From Leptura quadrifasciata (Eukaryota; Arthropoda; Insecta; Coleoptera; Cerambycidae), in assembly GCA_963675555.1 (NCBI GenBank), contig OY776673.1, forward strand, positions 20,080,351 through 20,144,350: a stretch of 64,000 nucleotides of DNA. Direction: 5' to 3'. The position numbers were made by a program, and so were the translations under genes. Under the pieces are notes generated by a model. That model saw only the letters and a program-made list of their open reading frames with translations. It did not search any database and had not been told where the DNA came from. Shown piece by piece: positions 47,451-59,768 of the stretch (the stretch's first letter is position 1; each line of letters starts with the position of its first letter).

Positions 47451-48368
47451 GTTAGCCACCCTATATGGCATATCAAATAAAATATAATTTTATATTGTTT
47501 GTAAGTCGATAGTGTGATTTTCTTTAAAGCCTTGGAAAGCTATGAAACTTTATGAACTTATACATTTTCAGTAAACACCAATCTATTTAAAAGTTTCTTG
47601 GTTTAATTGAATTGCTATTTTAGCGAGTGTTTTAAGTTTATTTAAGTTTTGGTTTCCTACATAGGATAACAAAAATCTAAAATAACAAATTGTAGCAACT
47701 TTTCGGCACGTAAAAAGCATATATATTTCGTTTATAATTCCAAACGAGAAGCCTGGGAGTTGGGTTTCTAGTGAAAGTTATCTTCAAAATTGCTATTTTT
47801 TCAATTTGTACTAAGTGAAAAGATAAAATTGTCACTATTTTTACCGTACCGCTAGAAGAGAATATGGCATGCAAATTCTAAACAAAGAAATTTCTGTATC
47901 TGATTACGTAAATCGTATTATAACAATCTCAATAGAAATAAATAGCTAATAGTCACGGTGGCTTTAGTGAAAATACAAGAATCGTGATGCAATTAATTAT
48001 TTATGTTAATAACTTTTATTGCTTTCTTATTATAAATAGAACCCGACAATAACTTCTGTTTCACGATATCAAATTTTATTGTAATTACAATTCAGTTTCA
48101 ATGGAACTTGAGACCGATTTGCTGACGATGTTTTATAGAAGCTGAAGTTTTACAGGAAGATAATTGATTATATTGATATCTGAGGAAAATATTTACCATC
48201 TCACTTGACATATTTTATAAGCAAAATATTGACAATGGGCAAGTGACATCATGGTCCACTTTTCAATTATTACATTTGTCGTGTTTCACCATCGATGAGT
48301 AATATAATAACAGGTCAATTATTTCCCTTACCCCATATAGTCTAATATGCAGTTTTTTATCTCTACAT
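47451..48368. other. Anonymous AT-rich DNA
   Basis: No gene or repeat recognised. A GCCACCCTATATGGC near-palindrome lies at 47454-47468. Confidence 0.4.
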
Positions 48369-48458
48369 TATAATGGACCCAACAACAACAAGGATTTATT
48401 AAAATTAAAATAATACAACAGTTGCCTAATCACAGCCTGCTCCGGGACTGACCGTACA

Positions 48459-48480
48459 ACCACCGCGCTGACGCGATGAC
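48459..48480 (-). other. 3' UTR hairpin of family J jockey (sibling)
   Basis: In the sense strand GTCATCGCG pairs with CGCGGTGGT over nine positions, three of them G-U, around TCAG. It lies 79 nt from the element end, the same position as the perfect palindrome at 12423-12444. Confidence 0.65.
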
Positions 48481-48659
48481 GGATTACAGGATCGGGTGGA
48501 ATAGGTCTGGTCGACGAAAAACAAAAATGAGTAACAACTAACCTAAGCACCTTTTGCAACAAGCAAATAAAATTAGGTAATACCATTTGAACATAAATTT
48601 GTGTTGAAACACTTGAAGTTTTTTCATTGTCGTGACAGGTATGCTGCACCATACCGGCG

Positions 48660-50735
48660 CCGCGTATGTGATGTACGGCCTGGCCACCATTGTTTACAAC
48701 AATTTTTTATTCTGCTGTTAAGTCTGCTACCCCTGACCATGACCAGATACAGACTCCTTGACAGGGAGTAGATTGTCCGTATTGGCTCATTCATATGGGC
48801 ATTAAACGTCAGTTCTTTGGTCGAATCTCACCCCCAAGTACTTTACGTATCTCTTGGTTGGAATGTTGTTTCCCCTGATCGAAATGAGTGTCAAAATTTT
48901 GTTCTCTGCGAACCGACGCGTGAAGACTATCGCCTCCGACTTCTCAGTGTTCACCCGAATCTTCCACTGGCCGAATAAGCAATGGCACGAGCCACCTGCT
49001 TTGGTGACAGGCACGATCCCTGCGGGACACAGGCGCGAATGTTCCGCCGTTTTGACAGTTTATTATTCACTCGAGCCTGTAGGAATCTGCCCGTCAGGAA
49101 CGAATAAATAAGCTTGGTGAAGTTAATCGGAAAGCTGTAGTGGTGTAGCTTGTACAGTTACCCTGGGATCCAGACTGTGTCGAACGCCATCTCAATATCG
49201 AGGATCACTATGATGGTGGCCTTTCCGAGGTTGTATTGTACTTTGACGTCGTTAACTATCCTAACGGCCTGTTGCACCGTGCTCCTGCTCCACCTGAAAC
49301 CAAACTGGGACTCATTCTCAACGTGAAGCTCCTCCTGAACAGCCTTCTAGTTCTATCAGGCCGAGCTTCTCCACCAACTTGGAGATTGCCGACAACAACG
49401 AGATGGGCCTGTAGCTGCTGACGAAGTTTGTGTTTTTGTTTGGCTTCAGGATGGGAACGACCACGACGCCATATTTTTCAGGGGCTTTATTGTTTGGTAG
49501 GTCCTTAATAATTTGTGCTACTTCCGAGGGTTTGATCATGACCTTCAGGAATTCACATCTTGTCATTTGTACACCATGACCAATGATTTCGTTAATGTCG
49601 TTCTCGATGCGGTCATGCTCTAAATCATTTGGTATGTTATTATTGTCGATGTGTGGCTAGGTCAATTACCGTTTGAGCGTCTGTCATCGACGTCCGTCCG
49701 TTCGCGCTCGTCAACGCATGTATAGCCTCCCGCGTACTTTTTAAGGCCCTCGTCACCGAGTTTTCCTGAGGATTCAGCGCTGCCAGTCTGCCCATTTCTG
49801 GTTCTTTGCAGTGTTTAAGGAGGTTCTGATCTGCCCTTGTAGCCTGATCATCTCGGCTCTAGCGTTGTCATCGCGAATTCCCTGCAAGAGCCGTCTCAGT
49901 CTACTTTTCTGCCTTATGTTTCATATGACCGCTTCATCAAGTCGGTCTCTGTTCTCATTCACATTAATTGTAGTGGCAACAATCGGCTTAGAATCCTGCA
50001 GAACTCTCGTGAACTGTTCCAACATATTTTCAAACTTGGCGGGCGAGCTAATCCTGTTGTTTAGTGTTAAATTTGTGTTAATGTGTTCTTTATAAAGGTG
50101 CCAGTCGGCGGTAACTTTGCGTGTAGTTTTTCCTTTGACATACCGTCCAACTCAAGATAAATAGGGTTATGATCGGACGTGAGTTCCACCAGGGCCACGG
50201 AGGTCGTGGAGTTCCTCACGCTCTTAGTAACCACTATGTCAAGGGTGGTAGGTGTTGTACCGTTGTCCAGAAAATGCGTGCGATCATCCGGATACTGCAG
50301 GGTGACATTTTGGGCTACGTAAATAACGTAGTCGAACAGAGTATTGCCGTTCGCGTTGTTGCGATGGCAGTTTCAGTTGCGATGTCTAGCGTTAAAGTCG
50401 CTTATGAGCAGACAGCGCGGGCTCACGCTCATCAAACTCTCCAGACAACCCACCGTGAAGCCGTTCGCTGGTCTACTGTACGCGGCGACGATACTCATGC
50501 CGCCCTCCAGCGTCACACACATATTCTCCACAGATGTGTTCCGCACAGAACGATGCGTCTGAGCAATGTCTGGTTTTATGAGTACGGCTACCCCGCCGCG
50601 CCTGCTATTGTCGGCCCTATCTTTTCGATGTACCGCAAATTATCTCGTTTGGTAAGTTTCGTCTCATTTAGCAGCATAATTTTGTTACCTATACTATTGA
50701 CGTTCCAAAAAGAGATTCTAAATGCGATCTAAACC
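48660..50735 (-). pseudogene. Jockey ORF2: endonuclease and partial RT
   Basis: The endonuclease begins near 50715 with SFWNVNSIGNKIMLL. ETKLTKRD, SDFNARHRNWNC (about 50400) and SDHNPIYLEL (about 50180) follow, so its active-site motifs are recognisable though split between frames. The linker runs to about 49600. The reverse transcriptase shows PSEVAQIIKDLPNNKAPE, a deletion, VVVPILKPNKN, SYRPISLLSAISKLVEKL (about 49430), a degraded LDIEMAFDTVW (about 49200) and RACVPQGSCLSP (about 49020). The sequence then jumps to GQWKIRVNTEKS, so the catalytic YVDD block is deleted near 49000. C-terminal remains run to about 48660. Non-functional. Confidence 0.8.
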
Positions 50736-50759
50736 GCGTTTTCTGGCATCGCTTCCAGG

Positions 50760-51381
50760 GCGGATTGAGCAGCAGCGCCGGTCTTCTAGGTGTCAGCTCC
50801 TGCGCCATCCTAGGGGGTGGGGGCCGCTGGTTTTACTGCTGACTCATCTTGACCCATTCCTCCCGGATATCGGGAGTTGGAGGGGAAGCCGCCACGTGCC
50901 GCATCGAGGGGCCCGGTGCGGTACGCATGCTGCGCCTCTACACCTCCTCTATTCTCCTTTTCTAAATGGCGCACGCCGTACTGTTGGCGGGATGGGGGCC
51001 TCCGCAGTTGAAACATCTGGCTGGTGTGTCACGGCGTTGCTGGTTATTAACATGTACGTGGGACTTTTTGTCCCTTTTAATGTGTACAACTCCTTCACTC
51101 TAATGCTGTGGGTGACTCTTAATTCTTCTTTGACTTTGAATACCTCATGGCGAAGACCCCTTACCACAAAGATGTGCGTTTTGTCTTTTTTTAGGGTGGT
51201 GCCGTTGAACGAGTGCTTCCAATAATGTTTCCCTTTAAGTCTCGTCTTCAAATATTCATTCACTGGCCAACTGGCCTATTATGACAGGGGGGCCTGCTCT
51301 TCTTGACTCCAGCTTCCTCGTTCTTGTCTGATTCCTCTGCGCGAGGGGTGCGGTGGGAGGCACTACATCCATTCCCTCCAG
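50760..51381 (-). pseudogene. Jockey ORF1 (Gag-like) C-terminal part
   Basis: Minus-strand frame from about 51263 (MNEYLKTRLKGKHYWKHSF, LRHEVFKVKEEL). A frame change leads to CFNCGGPHPANSTAC near 51010, a CCHC-type zinc knuckle in which CX2C and H are recognisable. This would bind the element's RNA. Stops and frameshifts follow, and the N-terminus is cut off at 51381. Confidence 0.75.
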
Positions 51382-51392
51382 TATAATGGACC

Positions 51393-54300
51393 TAGTTAAT
51401 TCGATTTGTTTCAAATTTGATTTTCACAATCTTTTATCTCAAATATTTTTACCCTGAGATACACCGCCACCGAAATAAAGTTACCGCCCATTTACAAAAA
51501 TTTACAAATTACGTTATTTAGGACCACTAACAGTGGACGAAGCTTGCTTTTCCCTTCAATTATTTGCAAATAAAAATAACCTGACATATTTAAAATATTT
51601 CTTTCTATGTCCTTTGATGTTGCAGATTCCGTAACAGAGTTTAATTAAAATTTCAAGTCAAAGAAACCAAAGTCTTTCTCAGCATCCTTGGAACGTTTAC
51701 CAAATTACCAACTACCTATATAAAATAATATGCGACAAACCGAGCTTGAACGTTTAGTAAGTCATAAAATATAACTAACGTTTAATATTTAGATAGAGTA
51801 GCTCAACTCAATCAGTTGGTCAATGACAAAAAGAAGGCCGAGGTTTCTCATTATTGCCCCGCAAATTGCTTTATACCAACGAACATAAATCCAATCTACA
51901 GTAACAAAATCCCCATATGAATAAGTTAATTACAAACCAATACATGTACGTTTTAGTGTTAAGTCTACGTAGAAACTGGTACCGCCACCTACTACTAATT
52001 ATCTTTAATGGGTCATAATTTAATTTGAAGTATGACAGTAAAAGCTCTACTCTAATGGTATTAGCATTATTGTTGTAAATGGAATTATGTAATAGTTAAT
52101 TTTATCTAAACTTGCTCTGCAGAAAGGAGACCGTGCCGGAATTTTAGTATATACTGAGAGATACATCCTACGACGAGATTTAACTATTAATAACTACATT
52201 TTGTGTTCATTTAATGACATCTATAAACTTAGGTTTATGCGCATGAAAGACCCTAAATACTTTTAATAATATTCAAGTACATACGGGCGCTAAGTTAATT
52301 ATATTTTCCGCAATGAAGGTTTGTTTTGATACCAGTTATTATACGGGTAGTGAAAAATTTCTTTTGTAGGATAATATTGTTTTAGGTACATGTACTAATA
52401 TCAAATAATGACTCTTTTTAAATAGGGTGTTTGCACTTTTTTATCTAAAAATTGAAAATTCTTATACATATTACAGCTGATACTTTTTCAACAAAAAAAA
52501 AAAGTTTTTAATAATTATAGAGCAAATATGTTATAGATTCAAACAAAAAAAACTGCGTCAACTAAAATGTAAGTGAGGTCTGTTATAGCACGTTTCAAAC
52601 ATAAACGATGTAGTCTAGTTCAAAATTACTATAATTTGCTAAACAATTCAATCTTCAAGGTCACCAAGTCAGAACATAATAAAAAGTCCTTCAGACACTC
52701 AAAACCATCCAAAAGCCACATTTTTTCACAAATAATTCTGAGAAATTTCATATAACACCGATAATTCACAAATGGTCTAAATTCAACATTAAAATCATTC
52801 AAACATCCAAATTAACCGATTTACAGCCAAAGCATTACAAACAACTGCCCTAAATATTATCGATTCACATCAAAACAACTTCACTTCACTTCACACAACT
52901 TAATTCACTTGCATAAATTTTCTATAAACTATTTTTCTATCAAATCAACTTCTAATTCATTTATACATCAAAACACACTTCTTTCACATTCCCAACGTGT
53001 CAGCATAGCATCCATCAAAATTTACTTCCCGACATGTTGGTTTCATCGATATCAAAACTTATTTCTTTTCTTATTTCTGTACGCGTTCTTAATGAACACG
53101 CCAGACCCTCGATAATTTTTTCGAAACTATAACAAAATGCGAAATATTTCACACGAAACGCGTGCTCCATGTAAAAACGCCATTGTAAGAGGTTACGATG
53201 TACGAAGGTAGGAAAGGTATGGAAATTCATGAGGAAGGTATACTGCAAAACAAATTCGTTATTTTAAGTCAGTCAGACTAGGTTAGAAATATGTGAGTAA
53301 GTCCTCTTTTGTAGAAATCAATAAAAACCTTATTATTATTGTTATTATTATTAAAAGTCTAGATAATGAAAATTGTTTTGCATTAAGACTTTTATTTTGA
53401 AGGACGAAGTCTACAATATAACAGATTCAGCCAATTTAGCCGAGGGCCACGTAAAGGTACAAGCTTCTTTAATTTACATCTGCAGTCAAGAAGTTTGCGA
53501 AACTTGTGACCTTTCCTTTACATCATAGTATTTGTAGAAATAAGAAGTTGGTAACTGCCTGTTTTCCAATAGAGCGACCAAGTGCCCGGCTATAACAGTG
53601 TTTACTAAGTTACGTTCATTTGATTGTTATTATAGAGAATACGGGACCTGAATCTCTAACACGGTAAGGCTGTGGACCAACTTCTCCCCTGCTAATGACG
53701 GCACCGTATTAGTTCCTAAAAGAGATTTCGCTGACGATATTACAACATTCAAGTCTCCTATATGAATTTACTAAATCATTATAACGGATTCAGCTTCCTC
53801 CCTCGCCGTATTATTACACATTCAGCATTATAACTCGGAAAGTAAATCAAACTCTGCTGCGACAAAATTCTCTATATTTTAACCAGATATTTTACCTTAA
53901 CCATAGACACGTTTTTAGGGAATCGAAACATAAATACGTGCCAGAACATTAAACTATTATTTGGTGTATTGTAAATAGAGCGGAGCAAATTTAAAATTAC
54001 TTCTATCAACACCTCTGAAGTTATACTACCTATAGGGAGACGAAATAAATTAACTAAACTTTAAATTCTTTTTTTGGCAGACGTCTTGTGATCATGGATT
54101 ATCCCAGCTATCTCTACCTTATTGTATCACACGTCACACAGCATGATGCTATTTGTCGCGGTTGCCTGCTAGGCGCGCGGTCTTCAAATCAAATCAAAAT
54201 TTTCATCAATCAGTTCCTTAGTAAGCGTTTTAAAAGACGTTGTCTGCTGTCATCCCAACACATATCTATAGTATATTTGTCTATTTAGTTGTACAATTTT

Positions 54301-55255
54301 ATTTGTATTTGTGTTTATGATCTGTCCAATCTTCCCCCAACCGTGTAAATTGGTATTTTGCGTATGCCTTTTAAGCATATGTTATTTCTTTTATGTCGTA
54401 TTTTATTTTAGATCGGTGTAATTTTATTTGCTGAACTTGCAATATTATTAAGAAAGTTATTAAACAGTATGATCACATCAGTCATCATAATTACATACTT
54501 TGCTATGTCTACTAATAAAACTAAGTCTTCTGTAACCCTCGAAAACGGCATCTAACAATAGTCCAGTCAATGAATGTATTATAGAGTGCATGGAATATGT
54601 GAGACTTTTTGACTTCAGGACTTTGTTAAGAGTAGTTAGTAGGTAAACATACTAAAAGTCCACGCCCTACGGTGGGAGGGGAGGAGGAAGGTCCCATTTT
54701 TGAATTTTTCGATTATATCTTGGAAACGGTTGACTCTAGAAATAATATGTTCTAAATAAAAATGAAAGCTAATTAAATTTTCGGTAAAATTGTTTCCATA
54801 CATATTTGTCGAATTTCTAACGGTTTTCGAGATATACGTTATTGATAGTTTTCGAAAAAATTATTTTTACCCAACTATTTTTGTCAAAAATTTACTTCTA
54901 ATGTCTCCCACGATCGTTTCTCAGAAAAATTGATGAAGTTGTAGAGCATTAAATTTCCTTCACTTTGATATACACTTTTGCTACTTTATCTTCAATCAAT
55001 CAAAAGTTATAGAATTTCTAAAATGTACGATCAATTTCAGTGTTCCCCTAGAAATTAGTATATTAACGCTACCATGATGATTAACAGCATTTTAACAATA
55101 GAAATAAGGTAGTTTCAATGGACACACAACACATGTTTTATAATTATATTATTACGAATCATATAATGAAAGTATTTACATGGACTGATAGTAATTAAAA
55201 AATGAAAAAAGTAAGCATTCAAGGCGGCAGCTTGGTTTTTTGAGGCGGAAGGATC
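51393..55255. other. Gene-free AT-rich DNA
   Basis: No gene recognised. A TTA repeat (53325-53354) preceded by AATCAATAAAAACC looks like the 3' tail of an unidentified plus-strand retroelement whose body may lie in 52430-53320, but no protein of such an element is readable. 54660-55040 contains phrases such as ATATCTTGGAAACGG typical of non-coding ends of DNA elements. Confidence 0.45.
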
Positions 55256-55261
55256 GAGGCT

Positions 55262-55500
55262 CATTCATCTTCGTCAGCAGTGGAGACGTTGTCCACAGAG
55301 ATTGGGTAGTGTAGTGTGTTTAACAATGCTTTTCTACAACCACACCTGCCACTGTCACATCCTTTCGAACATCGGCAAAAAATCATCTTCATGATTTTGT
55401 CAGCAGCAGCATCCAACTCTGACAGTTTCGGAACTAGTTGAACTCTACCGGAACTCGTTGACGTATTTTTCTGTGACTGGAGCGCCATACAATGAGAGAA
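55262..55500 (-). pseudogene. Cys-rich tail of a PIN-like TE-associated protein
   Basis: The minus-strand frame has AADKIMKMIFCRCSKGCDS followed by GRCGCRKA (about 55410-55325), a CxCxxGCxxxxCxC pattern like the Cys-rich C-terminus of the PIN-like family represented at 4668-5840. It ends with an acidic STADEDE and a stop near 55262. The upstream frame to about 55767 is open but not recognisable. Too short to say whether it was expressed. Confidence 0.4.
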
Positions 55501-55916
55501 AAAGAAACGGGCGTAAATAACACTGACGCCAAAAATACATCTACAACGCACGAACGTTTGAAATGGACTGAAACTGAAGAGAAAGACAGTGCGGGAGAAC
55601 CTCATCCCCCTCCACCCAGTCTTTTGGAAGAAGCCAGGTGGCCGGCCTTTGTTGTCCCTCGAGGGGCCTCGCCAACCCATTCCCGGGATGACACTGATTT
55701 GTCTACGTTCAATACCTTTTGCAACTCCATTTGTGAAGCGTTTATTCAAATTCAACATAAAATACATTTCTTTCTGATTTATATAAAAAAAATAAAATTA
55801 TAAAAGTTATATATTAAGTTCAGGGAACAAACATGCATTTAACTGTAGACGTTTTAATAATATTATTTAATAATGAATAACTTTACGTTTTAATAAATTA
55901 TTGATTTTCATTCATC

Positions 55917-56725
55917 CCTTACCCCAATTCTAGCAGACATCCCCCAGGGTTCATCCGTCGGGTCAATATTGTTTAACTTATACGTAAACGACATACCATC
56001 CCCGACGGACCACAGAACAACCCTCTGCCTATACGCCGGTGGCACAGCTATACTAACGACATCTAAAAACCCAAAGTACTGACGAGCATTATTTGTATAA
56101 TGCTAGTTTTTGTAAACAGACAGACGAGATCGTTAAATTTTACGAAGACTGGGGACTACTTGTAAATAAAAGTAAAACGCAAACAATCTGTATTACCAGA
56201 AGAATGCAAAGTATAAATACCACACTTAATATAAAAACGAAACATTTACATGGAAAGACCAAGTTAAATATTTAGGGGTTGAATTTGACAAAAAATTACT
56301 ATTTCAAAGGCAAGTACAGGATCTAAGGAACAGAAGCTGGGCGCGTTGCTCATCCCTATACCTAGTTCTGAAGAACGCATCTATAGACACATTCACTCTT
56401 ATTTATAAATCATACATAAGACCGATTCTTACCTATGCAGCCCCTGTATGGTACCCTCTCATCTCCAGGACACATCAAACCACACTACAATTCATATAAA
56501 CAAAATGTTACGAAAAGCCACCAAACTTCCATCAACAGTCCCCGCGCAATTACTGCATAATGTAACAGGAACACCGACACTAAGCGACTGTATATTAAAA
56601 AGAGTTCTCCCTAATTTCGCACAATCCCTGGTTACATCCACTAATCCATTTTTTGTCAACCCCCTTACCGCTAAATTCCTGCAGGCTCCTACACACCCCT
56701 CCTTAAACTACATCTACGCCCCCTA
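55917..56725 (+). pseudogene. Jockey-type LINE RT fragment, dead site
   Basis: Plus strand: ILADIPQGSSVGSILFNLYVND (about 55930-55990), LCLYAGGTAILTTS (about 56021) where YADDT is expected so both catalytic Asp are lost, then FYEDWGLLVNKSKTQTICI (about 56138). After frame changes come VKYLGVEFDKK (about 56262), YIRPILTYAAPVW (about 56411) and a C-terminal stretch to 56725. Several frameshifts. Distinct in sequence from family J. Confidence 0.8.
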
Positions 56726-56749
56726 AAATGAATTATTGTACATATTGTT

Positions 56750-56905
56750 GTTAGAAAAAATAAAAATGCACAAAAATACAAAAAAATCAAAAAACCAAAA
56801 AAAAAACGAAAAATATATATACAAAATAAAATGAAATGAAAATTCAAAAAATATATAAAAACAAAAAATACACAAAAAAATATCAACACTTAAAAAAAAC
56901 TAATT
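56750..56905 (+). repeat. A-rich 3' tail of the jockey fragment
   Basis: An irregular A-rich stretch directly after the coding end, consistent with an eroded poly-A tail of the LINE. Confidence 0.55.
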
Positions 56906-57880
56906 ACACTACTTACAGTCATTGAATCAAAAGAGCCATACAAACACAAATAAAAGACTGTGAACTGTGCATAGATTTGAAAAAGTCTGCATAGATATCC
57001 GCTATTGCTTCGTCATTATTAGCATCATTATAAGTAAATCGGTATGATGTGTCCCAATTTTTTTTTGTTTTTTTATATGTGCTCAAAAATTAGTACGTCA
57101 ACTTACTAATACCAATGGTTCTATATTAAACACATTAATTATGGGATCTATCATTTTCGAAAAGGTATTCGTAATCCTAGTGTTCGGGTTCATTATTTGT
57201 TTGTACCTACCCAAAATCTTATATTGAATTATTTAAATCTTATTATTGAGTGCATTTTCTTGCCATAGAAAATGTATGTTAAATTGTTGACAGGCAAATA
57301 ATACAAAAGCTGTTATTTAATAATTGTCAGGACGTTGAAATTAGTCGTTTTTTGTTTCCCCAGATTCGGGATAGAATTTAATCTAGCTTCCCTTCATGCC
57401 TGTAATGATTTTCTATGTTATTCACTGCATCTTGAGACTTTTTTATAAATATGTATGAGCTTCGTATTTGCCACAAAGGTCGCCTGCCACCATATATCAT
57501 ATTTGCAGTATAATGTGAATATTTTCAATAAAATTAAATGAATTTTTATGAATAGTGCAATAAACCTCGATTATTTCTTATAGAAAGTAGGCCCTCAGTT
57601 AAATTGACAGAATGTGAACAACATTAGATAAGAAATATATAATTATCAAAATCCTCATTTAATTTTCGGACCAATATATTTGAGGTTTATTTACATCACG
57701 ATCTACAGACAACTTAGGACACGTTCAACGTTTCTAGCTAATAATTCCCTCTTTTGAGAATCACTTTAATAATAAAAGCATTACTGTAAAATAATTTAAG
57801 TGCCAATGATGGGAATGACATATATATGAAAAACTAAATAAAATATTCAGTAAACATATACCTAAAAAAATATTTATCAA
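56906..57880. other. Anonymous AT-rich DNA
   Basis: No gene or repeat recognised between the jockey tail and the next LINE. Confidence 0.4.
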
Positions 57881-57989
57881 TATACCTTATCCGCCTTATC
57901 CATACATTTAGACAAAAAAATGAAGCATGGAAGTAATATCTTATTGACCGCACTGAAATAAACTACAATTACTATTAAACCATAAGAAG

Positions 57990-59650
57990 TGACTTAAAAA
58001 ATAAAATAAGCCAAGCTTATCAACGATATGTTGCCGAAACTGAATTCAATATAAAGTCAAATCCATAAAAAAATTTTGGTCGTATATATCTTACAAAAAA
58101 GGACATTCGTCAGTTCCATCCGTCATAACTCACAATGAAACTAGACTGAATTCCCCCAGCAAATGGCAGATGGATTTGCAGAGTTCTCTGCTAACAATTT
58201 CCTTAATTCCACAACATATGATACCCAATATACATCTATGAACAACGATGCTAATGGCATTTTACATATTACGTCAATAAGTGAGGATGAAGTCACAAAA
58301 GCATTAAGACAAATCAAATTCAAAATGACAGCAGGTCCTGACTTAATTCCAGCGTTCCTATTAAAATATTGTGCCATTGTATTTTCCAAATCATCGCAAA
58401 TCATATTTAATTTAATTTTTAAAACACAGATATTTCCAGATGTTTGAAAAATTTCTAGAGTGTACCCTGTATATAAAAAAGATAATAACATGGACATAAA
58501 AACTATAGACCAATAACAATATTGTGTAATTTTAGCAAAGCTTTTGAAATTCGTTTCTTTAATTACCTATCGTTTCATGTCAGAAGTGAGCATACACGAG
58601 CAACATGGCTTCATTGAAGGGCGATCAACAATTACAAATATGGTTTGCGAATTTCAATTCATTTGTGAAGCACTTGATGATGAAAGTGAACAGGTAGATG
58701 TCATCTAGACTGACTTTTTCAAGGATTACGATAGTCTGTTCATGGTTTATTACTTATGAAGTTAAATAAGATGGGTCTAAGCTACAGTATGTCAATGTTG
58801 GTCCAGTCATATTTACATCGTCGAATGCAATATGTCCACTGCTTTGAATATTTCGTCCAACTTCACTCAGTCCTCTGGCGTTCCTCAAGGACCAGTATTA
58901 AGGCCGTTACTGTTCATAATATTTATCAATGACATCGTAGCTGGTCTAAATGTAAACTGTTTATTATATGCGGATGATTGAAAACTTTTCATAAAAATTG
59001 AATTTGAAAATGATTCTATCTAACTTCAAAAAAAAATGAAACGCATTAAACTCATGGTGTAAAGAAAATAAATTATTTCTTAATGCAACTAAATGCAATG
59101 TAACGTCGTATTATCGTAAGCAAGAACATAACGCAAAATTATACAATTATAATATTGATACTGTAATACTTCCTCCCTCGTCCAAATACTATTAAAGATT
59201 TAGGTATAATCTTTGCTATCAAGTTTACTTTTGTCAATCATATCGATACAATGACATCTAAGGCTTATAAAAATATTGGTTTTATCTTACGTAAAAAAAG
59301 ATTTAAACAACATAGATACATTAAAGTTACTTTTTATTATCTTTGTAAGGTTGCACCTTGAATATGGTTCAATAGTTTGGAATCCTATACATAATATTCA
59401 CATTACCAATATTGAGCGAGTTCAGAGAATTTTTTTTTAAAATAGCATCATATCATCTCGACAATCGATATCCCCAAAGAGGCATCCCTCAAGAAATTTT
59501 TACAATAGATTTGAAATGGGCAGTTTGATTAAACTTCATGCTATGCATTCTGCCGTGTTCTTATGTAAAATAGTCAATAATATAATTAAACGTTTCATGT
59601 ACCAAGAATAAATGCTCGACACAAACAGTTATTTTATATAAGAAATCATA
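57990..59650 (+). pseudogene. Family A LINE reverse transcriptase, decayed
   Basis: Linker SDLKNKISQAYQRYVAETEF (57990). In the next frame come NSPQQMADGFAEFSANNF, FKMTAGPDLIPAFLLKYC and FKTQIFPDVWK-like (to 58450, with a stop in place of Trp). NYRPITILCNFSKAFE (about 58500), EQHGFIEGRSTITNMV (about 58600), SGVPQGPVLRPLLFIIFIND (about 58875) and LLYADD followed by a stop (about 58962) come after. The order and motifs match the copy at 36580-38739. Many frameshifts. Confidence 0.8.
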
Positions 59651-59768
59651 GTACTAGGTACTTACGTAAAATATCCCCTATATATCATATTGTTAATAAA
59701 TATTCCAATACTGAAGACGATTTAGATATTTTATTCTGTACTAATAGAAGCATTACACATTTATATCA

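Larger units (their letters stand above)
48380..51381 (-). mobile_element. Jockey-type LINE, family J, internally deleted
   Basis: The minus-strand element is bounded by TATAATGGACC at 48369-48379 and 51382-51392, an 11-bp target duplication. It carries the end of ORF1, the endonuclease and a reverse transcriptase with deletions, then a 3' UTR with the family J hairpin. It is GC-richer than the surrounding DNA. Same family as 11100-12527 (shared DQWKIRVN/GQWKIRVN, KYLGVR and the 3' UTR). Confidence 0.85.

Noticed and set aside
50169..51225. Plus-strand protein genes of 187 and 167 codons
   Set aside because: They are antisense shadows of the jockey endonuclease and ORF1, which carry clear family motifs on the minus strand.
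55262..55767. Intact 168-codon protein-coding gene
   Set aside because: Only the last 50-60 residues resemble a family tail; the upstream part reads like translated non-coding DNA and overlaps an equally open plus-strand frame.
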